Source of the DNA: Hemileia vastatrix
Taxonomy: Eukaryota; Basidiomycota; Pucciniomycetes; Pucciniales; Zaghouaniaceae
Reading direction: 5' to 3'
Assembly: GCA_030280995.1 (NCBI GenBank)
Contig: JASXTE010000004.1
Span: forward strand, 15,220,501 to 15,284,500
Length of the DNA: 64,000 bases
The translations under genes were made by a program, and so were the position numbers. The notes below the pieces were generated by a model. It did no database searches. It saw nothing but the letters and a program-made list of their open reading frames with translations, and was not told the DNA's origin. This document shows, one piece after another, positions 10,254-19,796 of the stretch; the first letter of the stretch is position 1, and every line of letters starts with the position of its first letter.

Positions 10254-11455
10254 ATGCTTAGATATGAAGAAGGAACATCAAATTACTGTGTTTGGGATCT
10301 GGAGCTCAAGAAAGTAGTTATTTCCAAATATGTGGCATTTAATGGATCATTTATCCCTTTTGTCTCATTCAGCTCTAAGTGTGTAAAATGGTCACAACTC
10401 ATGAAAAAAGTCCCTGAGGCCACTTGCAACACCCAATCCTTGTTAAAACCTGGTTCTCCCATTTATTCTTCTTCTTCAAAATCAGAATCTTCTACTCCCA
10501 TATCATCTTCAGAAAACAATTCTGATGAATCTAACTCTGAAATGGATTCCTCCTTGACTTCAAACCTCATATGTCTGGCACCCCTTCAAATTCAACACCT
10601 TGTCCTTCACCTAATCACTTAACAAGATTGAAATCAATAAATGTCAAATTTGTTCCAGATGAAGAATATTCTATTCAATCTGATTGATCATATTCATCAA
10701 TTGAGCTTGAAAATCCAGCAGATCCTGATTATGTTACATCCTCAGATTCTCCTCCTGATTTAGACGTTTCATCAGCTGAAACCTCCACTCCTGAACATTT
10801 GTGCCAAATTTACTGTGATCATTATTAACAGGATTACTACTCTTATTCTACTGATCCTCTTGGTCTATTTGAAGCAAATACTTTTGCCTTCTCATTGGAA
10901 GCACTCGTATTGGCTCACTTAATTCCTGAACCCCAGTTCTATAAGCATGAAATCTATTCCAAATACTTGGCAGAATGGGAAGAGGCTGTAAAAATGAACA
11001 TCAAACACTTCAGTGTTGTAACACCTGAAAAATTGTTCCCAGGCCTGAAAAAAGCCAATGTAAATGGTTTCAGGTGGGTTTTCATGGTTAAACCTAATGC
11101 TGATGGTGGTGTTTCAAATTTTAAAGCCCATTGTGTAGCAAAAGGGTATGCTCAAATCCTGGAATATATTTTCATGAAACCTTTGCACCCACTGGTCAAA
11201 TTACTTCTCTCAGGACTATTCTTTCACTTTCAGATCACTTTGACTGGGATGTTTATCAAATGGATTTGGTGGTAGCTTTTCTTCAGGGGAAACTCAATGA
11301 AATTGTGTACATGGAACAACCTGAAGGAACACTAACTTCTGGAATGAAGGTAAAGTCGGTCAACTATTGTGACCTCTTTATGGCATAAAACAGGCTCCCT
11401 TCTGCTGGAATTCACACATCACTACACACTAAGTAAGATATCCCTGAAGGAGGTA
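10254..11455 (+). pseudogene. copia-2 linker, partial RT and RNase H end
   Basis: 10254-10622 is the Ser-rich linker (VWDLELKKVVISKYVAF at the start). RT begins at 10895 with PEPQFYKHEIYSKYLAEWEE, then FRWVFMVKPNADGG and KAHCVAKGYAQ. A frameshift near 11150 leads to ETFAPTGQITSLRTILSLSD, then DWDVYQMDLVVAFLQGKL and YGIKQAPFCWN. The YVDD box is absent and the reading jumps to the RNase H C-terminus. RT would copy the RNA; this copy cannot. Confidence 0.8.
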
Positions 11456-11499
11456 TCCAGCACAATTTGAAAACAAGGGATGAAAGCTCTAGTTGATGC

Positions 11500-11512
11500 T
11501 ACAGGGGGAGTC
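11500..11512 (+). other. copia-2 polypurine tract
   Basis: ACAGGGGGAGTC is the purine tract that primes plus-strand DNA in copia elements. The 3' LTR that should follow could not be matched to 7625-7886. Confidence 0.55.
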
Positions 11513-11694
11513 TACTCATTAGTGAATATAATCTTTTTTCATATGTTTTCTGATAAAATCTTTTTACAATGTTCTGTATCTTCAATGGTGTCACTCCCAC
11601 CATTTAGTTAATACTGCATGGGAGGAACAAACAGTGCACTAGATTTCTAGTAGTTTTTTTTTGGTTTCATGCAACAACTGTTTGTGTGATTCTG

Positions 11695-12245
11695 GTACAG
11701 CAAAGAAAGAAAAGCTTGTACAATTTTTGACAAAAAATCAATTTTTTTTCTCACCAAAAATGATTTGCCTATTTAACAGGGTTGGGGATCATTTGGGTAC
11801 TCCCTTTGGAATAGGAAAATCATTTTTTGCAAGTGAAACTTTGATTTTTTCATGACATCCTTTCAAAGGTGTTGTGAAATATAATGATTCATATAGTAAT
11901 ACTAAACAAGTTTGAAAATTCCTGATAATTACACAGAAAATAAATATATAATAAAAATAAAAATGAAGCTTTGTAGGTTGAAACCTAGTCTTTATTTTAC
12001 CAATTTTAAATTGAACCCAACAAAACAATACAATACAGCCAAGTTGAATAAATTTGCAGAAATTTTACGAAAAGATCAAATTTTCTCAAGAAAAAAAAGA
12101 TTTGCCAAGTTAAAAGGGCTGGGAATTGATTGAGGTTACTCCATCAACAATAGATAAATCCTTTTTTTCTTGTCAAAATTTCCACAACCCTTTGAAACTT
12201 AGCTCTACTAAGTATTACCCTTACATTTGCTCCAGAAAATTTCTG
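11695..12245. repeat. Two diverged direct repeats, period about 340 bp
   Basis: Blocks at about 11695-11900 and 12034-12240 share TACAGC(A/C)AAG, the run ATCAA-TTTTCTC, GATTTGCC...TTAA(A/C)AGGG, and ...GGTTACTCC / GGGTACTCC in the same order. No coding frame. Origin unknown; it could be the missing LTR material of copia-2 or a separate element. Confidence 0.55.
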
Positions 12246-12281
12246 CACCCTGAGTTCTCAAATTTAGATTAACAGTTTTCT

Positions 12282-12984
12282 AGATACAGCTGTTTTTTTT
12301 TTTTTTTAATTTCTTACAATCTCACCCAAAGGGTGGCATGAAGGAGACAAAAACAGAATAGGACAGTAAGTACAAATTGAGAGGAGACATAACTAACAAA
12401 CAGAAACTAATGGCAATTTAAAGGTAACAATTGGCCGTGAGGCTAATGGGATAAAGGCATATTTTTAGGGAATCTATGAGTATCAACTAAAAATTTTGCC
12501 ATTGCATCCATGACAGGCAAGTTGGACAAAAGAGTAGACGTGGTGAAAGACAACTTGTGTTTAGCAACCTCTTTGATCAGAGAGCTACGAATAGTAGTGT
12601 GAGCAGGGAAAAAAAGTAGGACGTCTTCTGGCGTGTCCTTTGCCCCTGAGGAGCAGAGGGTTCAAAGTGGTGAGTCGACTGCCTTGAAACAAAAAAGGTA
12701 GTTTTTCAGGGGAGAGTGACCTGAACGACACTGAGAAAAAGCAGTGGCCCTTGGTTGCGAAAGAGAGGAGAGAGATTTGAAAATTTGAGAGGGTTCGGAT
12801 TTTCCTCAAAGCTTTTTGAGGACGTCAGGAGGAGGGGTCTGAAGTAGGATAGAAGAGTGATATGACTTTAAGAATGATTTTAAAGCAGAAACAAATGGAG
12901 GGGGAGGAGCAAATGAAAATCAAGACTCAGCATGAGGAGCCAGGGAATCAACCATCTCATTTCCCGGGACAGATACAGCTGTTT
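12282..12984 (-). mobile_element. LINE 3' end with poly(A) and 14-bp target duplication
   Basis: AGATACAGCTGTTT is present at 12282-12295 and again at 12971-12984. Just inside the first copy lies a run of 15 T (12293-12307), i.e. a poly(A) tail on the minus strand. The body (12308-12970) encodes a LINE ORF2 C-terminus. A 5'-truncated copy, A-tail and long target duplication are the hallmarks of target-primed reverse transcription. The target was the left end of the small MITE at 12976-13096. Confidence 0.85.
12443..12815 (-). pseudogene. LINE ORF2 C-terminal fragment (RNase H end, zinc finger)
   Basis: The minus frame reads SLSSLSQPRATAFSQCRSGH, SPLKNYLFCFKAVDSPL, then a TGA, then TLCSSGAKDTPEDVLLFFPA. 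It continues with a helical tail, MDAMAKFLVDTHRFPKNM, and a stop at 12443. 'QLRTGH.PLN.YL....DSPLC..CG..ET..H.L..CP' is the standard C-terminal pattern of fungal LINE ORF2 proteins. Several zinc ligands are lost: one Cys is the stop, one is Ser, one Phe, and the His is Asp or Val. ORF2 nicks the target and copies the LINE RNA; this is a dead fragment. The longer open frame 12585-12809 in another frame is a shadow. Confidence 0.8.
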
Positions 12985-13096
12985 GGGAAAACCTTGCTCT
13001 TTTTTTGCCCCTCATCCCCCGCCAAAAGCCGCTTAAACTCATGTATTTGGTGGGGAATGGAAGGCAAAAACACAACAAGCTTTTCCCAAATAGCTG
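12976..13096. mobile_element. Small MITE, TA-flanked (Tc1/mariner-like), hit by the LINE
   Basis: Terminal inverted repeats of about 50 bp: CAGCTGTTTGGGAAAACCTT at the left and, read from the right end inward, CAGCTATTTGGGAAAAGCTT, both then running toward TCCCC(G/A)CC. TA flanks the left end; the right flank is TG. A second copy lies at 19120-19251. Too short to code for anything. Confidence 0.7.
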
Positions 13097-13132
13097 TGCA
13101 TATAGATAAATTTTCTACACCCTATTATCTTC

Positions 13133-13251
13133 TGTAGATGTTTAACATCATAGAGTTAACTAAGTACTCAACTACTAGACCTGATGTGTGTATATATGTG
13201 TGATGGGAACATAAGTAATACATAAGATTATTAGAATAAACCACCATCTCA
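13133..13251 (+). repeat. copia-3 5' LTR
   Basis: 119 bp, starts TGTAGATGTTTAACATC, ends CCACCATCTCA. It differs from the 3' LTR at two sites (G/C and T/C). Confidence 0.95.
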
Positions 13252-13261
13252 GGTTATGGGC
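13252..13261 (+). other. copia-3 primer binding site
   Basis: GGTTATGGGC directly after the LTR matches the first ten bases of the half initiator tRNA-Met site also seen at 7887. Confidence 0.75.
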
Positions 13262-13963
13262 ATTTCCCGCTTACATTAAAAAAATCATCATTATTATTTT
13301 TTCCTTTTTTAAATTGCTTTCTTTCAAAGCCGGGTGCCCTTACCTTAGGGGATTTGTCTTTTATTTTCTTTAATTTTATTTTCTCTATTTTTTTTCTCGC
13401 TCTCAGCTCTTTTTTTTTCTTCTTGCTCTCTTTCTTTTTTTTTCTTTTTTTTTTTCTTTTACCTTTTTTTTCCTTCTTCTTATATCATTTTTTTCCCCCA
13501 TTAAACATATATAAAAATAAACAAATCAAATACATAACAATTAACCATAACAATAAATAACTGAAATAAATAAAATAAAAAGAAATAAAATATAATACAT
13601 AAAAGATAAAACATAACAATAAATAAATAAAACAAATAAAATATAACAATAAATAAATAAATTACAAAAAGAGGCTTTGCCCAACATCATCAATAGATTA
13701 GGTTGATTTTAGTAGCCTGAAATCAAGAGTGATAAACCCAATTTCTGTGGACGCACACAATTGCCGAAAATATTGATTGTGTAATAAAAAAAAAAATAAT
13801 AATAATAATAAAATTAAAAATAAATAAATTTTTTCTTTTTTTCCTTTTTTGTCTTCTGTTTTAATTTTTAATTTTTTTCTTTCTTTCCTTTTATCTTATT
13901 CTATATTTTTTTCTTTTCATATTTTTATTATTATTATTATTCATCTCATCTCTATATCTTCTT
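13262..13963 (+). other. copia-3 leader, low complexity
   Basis: Pyrimidine-rich tracts (13350-13495), A-rich AATAAATAAA tracts (13500-13665) and AAT/ATT triplet runs (13790-13812, 13925-13942). No coding frame; it belongs to the element's untranslated leader. Confidence 0.6.
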
Positions 13964-16900
13964 ATGTCTCGTCCATCATCGTCATCCAGACATAATATAA
14001 GATCGACAGAAGCCATGCCAACTCCACCAGATGACCCTACGGCCGACAATAACGAGACTCGTGAACCACGTAGGATATCAACGTACACAGAAACTGGATG
14101 GGACAAGGATTATGCATTTTCTAAACTAACGAAGGCTAAATCATGGATCGATGCTACTCCAAAATTAAATTTGACTGGGGACAACTTTCAATTGTGGATA
14201 ATGAAGATACGAAAATTACTCGGAAAAGTAATTAGAGACGAATACTATGCTGACAACCGAAAATGGAGAATAAATTTGCACAAGGATTATCTAGTTCGCG
14301 AAATATTAACTTAATGTGTCGACGATTCCGTTCAAGAACTAATTTCTAATGGAAATTACCCAACAGCTTTTGACTTATTGGCCTTTTTGGTTACTCATTT
14401 TAATCAGAGCACTCGAATTCATCACATGAATTTATGGCAAGACACCTTATCTCTACAATTGGCTGATTTTCCCTCGGGCGTGGAATTTACACAAGCTATA
14501 TACGAAAAATTTAGGACTATGGGGGCTTCAGGACTTGAATTGACAGTAGACAACATCATAGGTTTAATGCTTCAAAATCAAGCAAAGGGCGATCCCAGAT
14601 TAGAAGACGACATTATGAATCAAATTAGTACGCTGTATCGAGTCAATGAAATACCATCGTCAAAAGAAATTTCAAGAGAAATTATTGACTCACAAAGACA
14701 AGAATCATTGAAGATCAAAACGGAAAAAGAAAAAGTTATAACTATCAACAAATCTACATTACAAAAAAGTGAAGAACCGGATTTAATTGAAGTTGATGCA
14801 ATAAAACGAACACAACAATCAGTTTTCTATCGATGTAACAGACCTGGACATTTTGCAGCCAACTGTCGATCTTCACAAAAAAAATCGTCCTCATCTCATT
14901 CTCAACATACACCTTCGTATACAGCACATTATCCAATGCCTTTTTAACCTGCACTCACACCAAACAATTCTTATCCCATATTTCCAAATTTTTCCTACCC
15001 ACCTCCATTTCCATGGCAACAACCACCACCACCTCAGAAACAACAACAAACTGAAGAACGTAAAGCAGACTACTATAGACCTAATTACAACAAAGATAAC
15101 AAAAATATAAAAACACAACTATTGGAAATTGACGATTCCAAGGAACCATCAAAGATTCATATTGAAAAGCTTTCAATTTCAGATGATGGACCTCTCAAAA
15201 TCCTAGATAGCGGCGCTACTCATCATGTCACAGGCAATATGTCTAACTTTTCCTCGTATGTTCCTCTAAAATTACATATACCCCTCAAAGTAGCAACTAA
15301 TGGGAACAAAAATTTCATCACAGGAAAAGGTTCTTTGATATTCCCCGCGCCGAATGGGAATAGTGTCAAATTAAAAAATGTTTATTACTGTGAAAAAGCA
15401 AGTGGCACCCTTATTTCACAAGCTTCACTTATATTGGCTGGGTGTAGGATATCTTTTTCTTCAAGAGACATGGATATATTTTCTAACGATAACATTCTAA
15501 TTTTTACTGCAAAATTCAACAACAGGAGCTGGACACTACCACGACCATTCCCAAGACATGTACTTGAAATAGTAATTGATAAAAGTCAACTTGTAGATAG
15601 CTGTTCTTCCGAAATGAAATTAAAATATTATCCACCTTATAAAGCTGAAAAAGTGAAACTTGACATAGATAAAGAAGAGTGTTTGAAATATTGGCATAGG
15701 ATATTTGGACATCGAAGTTTGAGGAATATCAGAAAACTTTTCAAAGGAAAGTTTGGTGAAGGTATCCCAGAAGATTTACCAACAGGCATGGTAGATTGTG
15801 AAGACTGTAAATTAGCTAAATCAAAATGTTCTGATCCCATAAATCCCTCAAATAGATTCCATCCTATTGGTGAAACTTTGGCGGTTGACCTAATGGGTCC
15901 TTTTGAAGTAACAACAACAAATAAAGGTAAGTATCTCTTAACTATGTAAGATATTGGTTCTAGCTATGGTAACGTAGAAATAATTGAAACAAAAGATCAG
16001 GCTAATGATATAATTAAGAATTACATTACATGGTTACAAAAAATAACAAATCTGACTGTAAAAACTCTAAAGAGCGATAATGGTGGTGAGTTTGTTAATA
16101 AACGTCTACAAGAATGGTTATATCTCCATGGTATAGAACATGAATATTCCTTACCTTATTATCACGAGCAAAATGGGGACATTGAACGTTTTAACCAGAC
16201 TATTTTTGATATGGGCAGAACAATTCTATTAGACAGCGGCTTACACAAATCTTTTTGGGGACCAGCTTTCAAATGGGTGGTGTATACACACAATCGCTTA
16301 CCAAATACATGCAGCAGTGACATGACTCCTTATGAAAAACTCTTGAAATCAAAGCCAAGACTCGATCACTTGTGTATTTTTGGTTCAATAGCATATGTAC
16401 ATGTACCAAAGGAAACAAGAAAAAAGCTGGATAATAGAAGCAAGAAATGTCGAGTAATCGGCTATTTGGAACACTCAAAAGGTTGGTTATTTATAGAAAT
16501 AGACACAGGCAAACTAATTTCTTCAGCTTGGGCAACTTTTTCAGAAACTGCGCCTAAACCAAACAATTACAAATTAGAAAACACTAATAAAGAAAACAAA
16601 ATGGGTTTAGATTTTATTACTAACACACTGACTTTTAATGATTTCAGCACTGAAGAAGAAATAATTGAACAAGATCAACTAGTAGATAACATAGAAATAA
16701 GCTGTAAAGCTATAGCAAATAACTTACCAAACACTTTTTTACAGGCAATGAAGTCAAGTAACATAAAGGAGTGGCTAGAAGCTTGCGAAGATGAAATGAA
16801 AAATCTATCAAGAATGGATGTTTGGGTGAAAAGTTTACTTCCAGATGGGAAAAGAGTTACTGATGCTAAATGGGTTTTTGCTGAAAAATTAGACAACAAT

Positions 16901-18286
16901 GGAAAACTGATAAAGAAAAAAGCCAGGTATGTCACCAAGGGGTTTTCCCAAAAAGAGGGTATAGATTATGCAGAAACTTTTGCACCAACAGCTACTTTTA
17001 CTTCCTTACGAATCTTACTAACAATGGCTGCAGCTCACAACTGGCCAGTTCACAGTTTTGATGTAGTTGCAGCATATCTAAATTCACCAATAGATGAAGA
17101 TTTGTGGGTGAAAGCACCACCAGGTTTTGGAAGAGAGGAAGGCAAAGTTTTCAAATTAAAAAAAGCTTTGTATGGCACAAAGCAAGCGGCAAGGTGTTGG
17201 TGGAAACATTTAGAGTCAAAATTACATTCAATGAATTATATTCCAAGCTACTACAACAGCTCTTTATACATACTTCAAGATCAAGCAAATGATGGCATCT
17301 TATAGATTCATGTAGATGATGGAGTTATAACAGGTTCAAGCAAGGAAATATTGAAAAGTTTTCAAAAACAACTATCGGAATTAGTTACAATAAAATGGGA
17401 AGAAGAATTAAATAACATTGTTGGGGTTAAAGTAGTACGTAAACAAAGTGGTTTCATTCTTTCACAACAATTACTGATTAACAAGATTGCTGACCGTTTC
17501 GAAGGAGAACCAATTAGAAAATCAACAGTATTACCTAAAGATTGTAAGCTATCAAAAGGTACTGGAGAAAAATTAAAGAATACTGAATTTTTAAGTTTGA
17601 TAGGCTCTTTGAACTATTTAGCTGTTGCAACTAGGCCTGACATTTCTTTTGCAGTAAACTACCTAGCAAGATATGCTAATCATCCAAATGAGCAACATTG
17701 GGAGGCATTAACGCATTTAATTCAATATGTACTCACAACTAAAGACTGTATGTTCCATATTTTTCCAGACAAAAGAAAAGAACTAGATGCATATGGCGAT
17801 ACAAACTGGAATGATGATCTAGCCAGATGTACGAATGGAGGACTTATATGCTACATGGGAGTACCTGTAAATTGGACATCTAAACAACAACAATTAGTGG
17901 CCTTGTCTACTTGCGAATCTGAACTAGCGGCTTTAGCAGCAATAACAAAAACAGCAATGTGGATAAAGAATATGCTAGAGGACATGACAGGTAATGAAAT
18001 TATAACAACACTACATTGTGATAATGAATCTACTATTAAAGTAGCAGCTGATCAACCATCGAACAAGAGAATTCGGCACATGGAAAGGAATTTTTTCTAT
18101 GTTAATTCCCAACTACATAAGAAGAGGGCTGTAATAAAATGGATTGGAACAAAAGAACAAAAGGCTGATATATTGACAAAAAACCTAGGTCCTAATTTAG
18201 TAGAAAAATCTAGACAACTAATCAATGTTTACAGTAGTTTTTTAGGATGGCGGAATGTAGTTGAGCAGGGGGGTGTAGATGTTTAA
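13964..18286 (+). pseudogene. copia-3 gag-pol polyprotein, one frame with four stops
   Basis: ATG at 13964 (MSRPSSSSRHN) opens a frame of 1441 codons without any frameshift, interrupted only by TAA at 14312, 14945 and 15947 and TAG at 17303. Domains in order: capsid (to about 14800); knuckle FYRCNRPGHFAANC, whose first Cys reads Tyr (14824-14865); protease LDSGATHHVTGN (15208-15243); zinc-binding WHRIFGHR...CEDCKLAKSKC (15691-15828); integrase core AVDLMGPF, LKSDNGGEFVN, HEQNGDIERFNQ; RT from KWVFAEKLDNNG through VDVVAAYLNSP-type text and YGTKQAARCWW to IHVDDGVITGS (17306-17338, catalytic DD intact); RNase H to 18286 (KQQQLVALSTCESELAALAA, TKEQKADILTKNLGP). Each stop fits CAA/CAG to TAA/TAG. 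It would encode everything needed for copia transposition. Confidence 0.93.
18264..18273 (+). other. copia-3 polypurine tract
   Basis: GAGCAGGGGGG immediately before the 3' LTR start TGTAGATG. Confidence 0.8.
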
Positions 18287-18392
18287 CATCATAGACTTAA
18301 CTAAGTACTCAACTACTAGACCTGACGTGTGTATATATGTGTGATGGGAACATAAGTAATACATAAGATTATTAGAATAAACCACCATCTCA
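18274..18392 (+). repeat. copia-3 3' LTR
   Basis: 119 bp, TG...CA, near identical to 13133-13251. The gag-pol stop (18284) lies inside it. Confidence 0.95.
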
Positions 18393-19119
18393 TGTTCGTC
18401 GCAGATTCAAGACTTCCAAGCGATTGCAGAAATGTGTCCATTGAGAGTTCAACTCACAGCGTGCAAAGTTCGGCCGAGTTATTTCACCCTCTTCCGCACG
18501 CTGAATTTAATCTGCCGAAGATCTAGAAATTGACATGCATTTTTCCAATTGATTCTCTTCTTAAATTCTTGGTGCTGAAGAGGGGGGATTCACCCGCTCA
18601 TTCCCTTGCGCGCTTTGTCAAGAATGGTTCTTTGTGATCACAGTCACAAACACTTTTTTCCCATCGGGGTTTGAACTAAATATCACGACAGCCGTGCTTG
18701 ATTTAGACTATGTACAATCGTGCGTTAAATTGACAATGAAGCTGCAGTGAACCAAAATTTAGTAGATCAACGAATTTTCGAACAATACCTAGTCAAGTTT
18801 TCCTAGCAGGATTTACATTTGTACTCTATTCTACAGTTTCTAGCGAAATAAATTGAACCCACACACGTTGGTGATGGCCTCCTAAAATATTTGGACACTG
18901 AATTATTTTATATTGTCTTGAAACTTGTTTATTCTAAACGTCCAAATACAGTATCTACTTTGGTTGTTACAATTAATAATTTTTCTTTTTTGGTAGTCAT
19001 AGAGATTTCAACTTTCCAAATCCCTTTTGTTTGCAGCTCTATATGTTGGGTTTTGTCTAGACCATTGGCTGGGCATCTATTCTTGAGGTTCATAAGAAAA
19101 GTGAATTCCACTCAAGATA
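18393..19119. other. Upstream region of the host gene, no gene seen
   Basis: Richer in CG dinucleotides than the transposon regions (for example 18400-18620), which suggests host single-copy DNA. Frames are short and do not resemble known proteins. Confidence 0.5.
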
Positions 19120-19251
19120 CAGCTAATCTTGGAAAGCTTGCGGTTGTATTGCATCCCGTCCCCCGCCAAAATCAAGAGTTTAGGTCAGCTGATCTATGTC
19201 ATTGGCGAGGCATTAGAGGCAAGACAACTGCAAGCTTTCCAGGATTAGCTG
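19120..19251. mobile_element. Small TA-flanked MITE, second copy
   Basis: CAGCTAATCTTGGAAAGCTT at the left and CAGCTAATCCTGGAAAGCTT read from the right end inward, with inverted similarity continuing to about 48 bp. TA on both sides (19118-19119 and 19252-19253). Same family as 12976-13096. It sits about 545 bp before the host gene ATG. Confidence 0.8.
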
Positions 19252-19571
19252 TACATTAACGGGAGGATGATTAACAGTAAATTCACAGGATTAAAGGCGG
19301 GAATGCTGAATTTGAAAGGGGTAATAGGACTGAAAGAAAACGATGGAAGATTTTACTTTGGACGCAATTTCATGGTAGTTGAAAAATATCATAATTATTT
19401 CAATGCCAATCATATGGTGGCAAGATTAAGGCGCTTGCCTGCATTGACAAATTCACACAGATTTACATGCCTCTTACGTTTGCCTGAATAAAAAATATAC
19501 TATTGTAAACGAGGGCACAGGGCTTGTAGAGAGAACTGAGATTTGGGGTGTGGTAGTGCCTGTGGATTGTC
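19252..19571. other. Proximal upstream sequence of the host gene
   Basis: No supported gene. A 74-codon frame at 19267-19491 has no recognised similarity. Confidence 0.4.
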
Positions 19572-19578
19572 TATATAA
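19572..19578 (+). promoter_or_regulatory. TATA-like box of the TPR-J domain gene
   Basis: TATATAA about 220 bp before the ATG, followed by a pyrimidine-rich transcribed-type leader. Position and orientation fit, but there is no transcript evidence. Confidence 0.4.
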
Positions 19579-19796
19579 TGCGCTGAGGTTTTCGCCACTT
19601 GTTTCTTCAACACCATCTAGTCTTGGATCTAGCTGTCTGCTCCTTCATTGATTCTATCTTATATCTTTTGTGTTCCAAATTATCTGCTCATATTCTCCTC
19701 AATTCATCTATCTATCTTATTTTATCACATCCTCTACTATCTATCAATCGTCTTGACTCCATTTTTGGATCACGCCAAATATCATACTTGTTTACC

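Larger units (their letters stand above)
7625..11510 (+). mobile_element. Ty1/copia element (copia-2), internally deleted
   Basis: Putative 5' LTR, then a primer site GGTTATGGGCCCAG (7887), gag, protease, integrase, partial RT and a polypurine tract ACAGGGGGAG near 11503. RT stops at YGIKQAPFCWN (about 11380-11405). The sequence then reads HHYTLSKISLKEV (11416-11454), which looks like the RNase H C-terminus, so the middle of RT and most of RNase H are deleted. No matching 3' LTR could be found after the purine tract. It begins directly after the LTR end of copia-1, giving a head-to-head pair. Confidence 0.8.
13133..18392 (+). mobile_element. Ty1/copia element (copia-3), near intact
   Basis: Complete structure: LTRs 13133-13251 and 18274-18392 (119 bp each, TG...CA, two differences), primer site at 13252, leader of about 700 bp, one gag-pol frame 13964-18286, and polypurine tract CAGGGGGG directly before the 3' LTR. 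Flanks TCTTC (13128-13132) and TGTTC (18393-18397) agree at four of five bases and are the likely target duplication. With so few LTR differences this is the youngest LTR element in the window. It lies about 1.4 kb upstream of the host gene start. Confidence 0.95.

Noticed and set aside
12585..12809. 74-codon minus frame with basic C-terminus
   Set aside because: Shadow of the LINE ORF2 C-terminus, which reads in another frame with the expected motifs.
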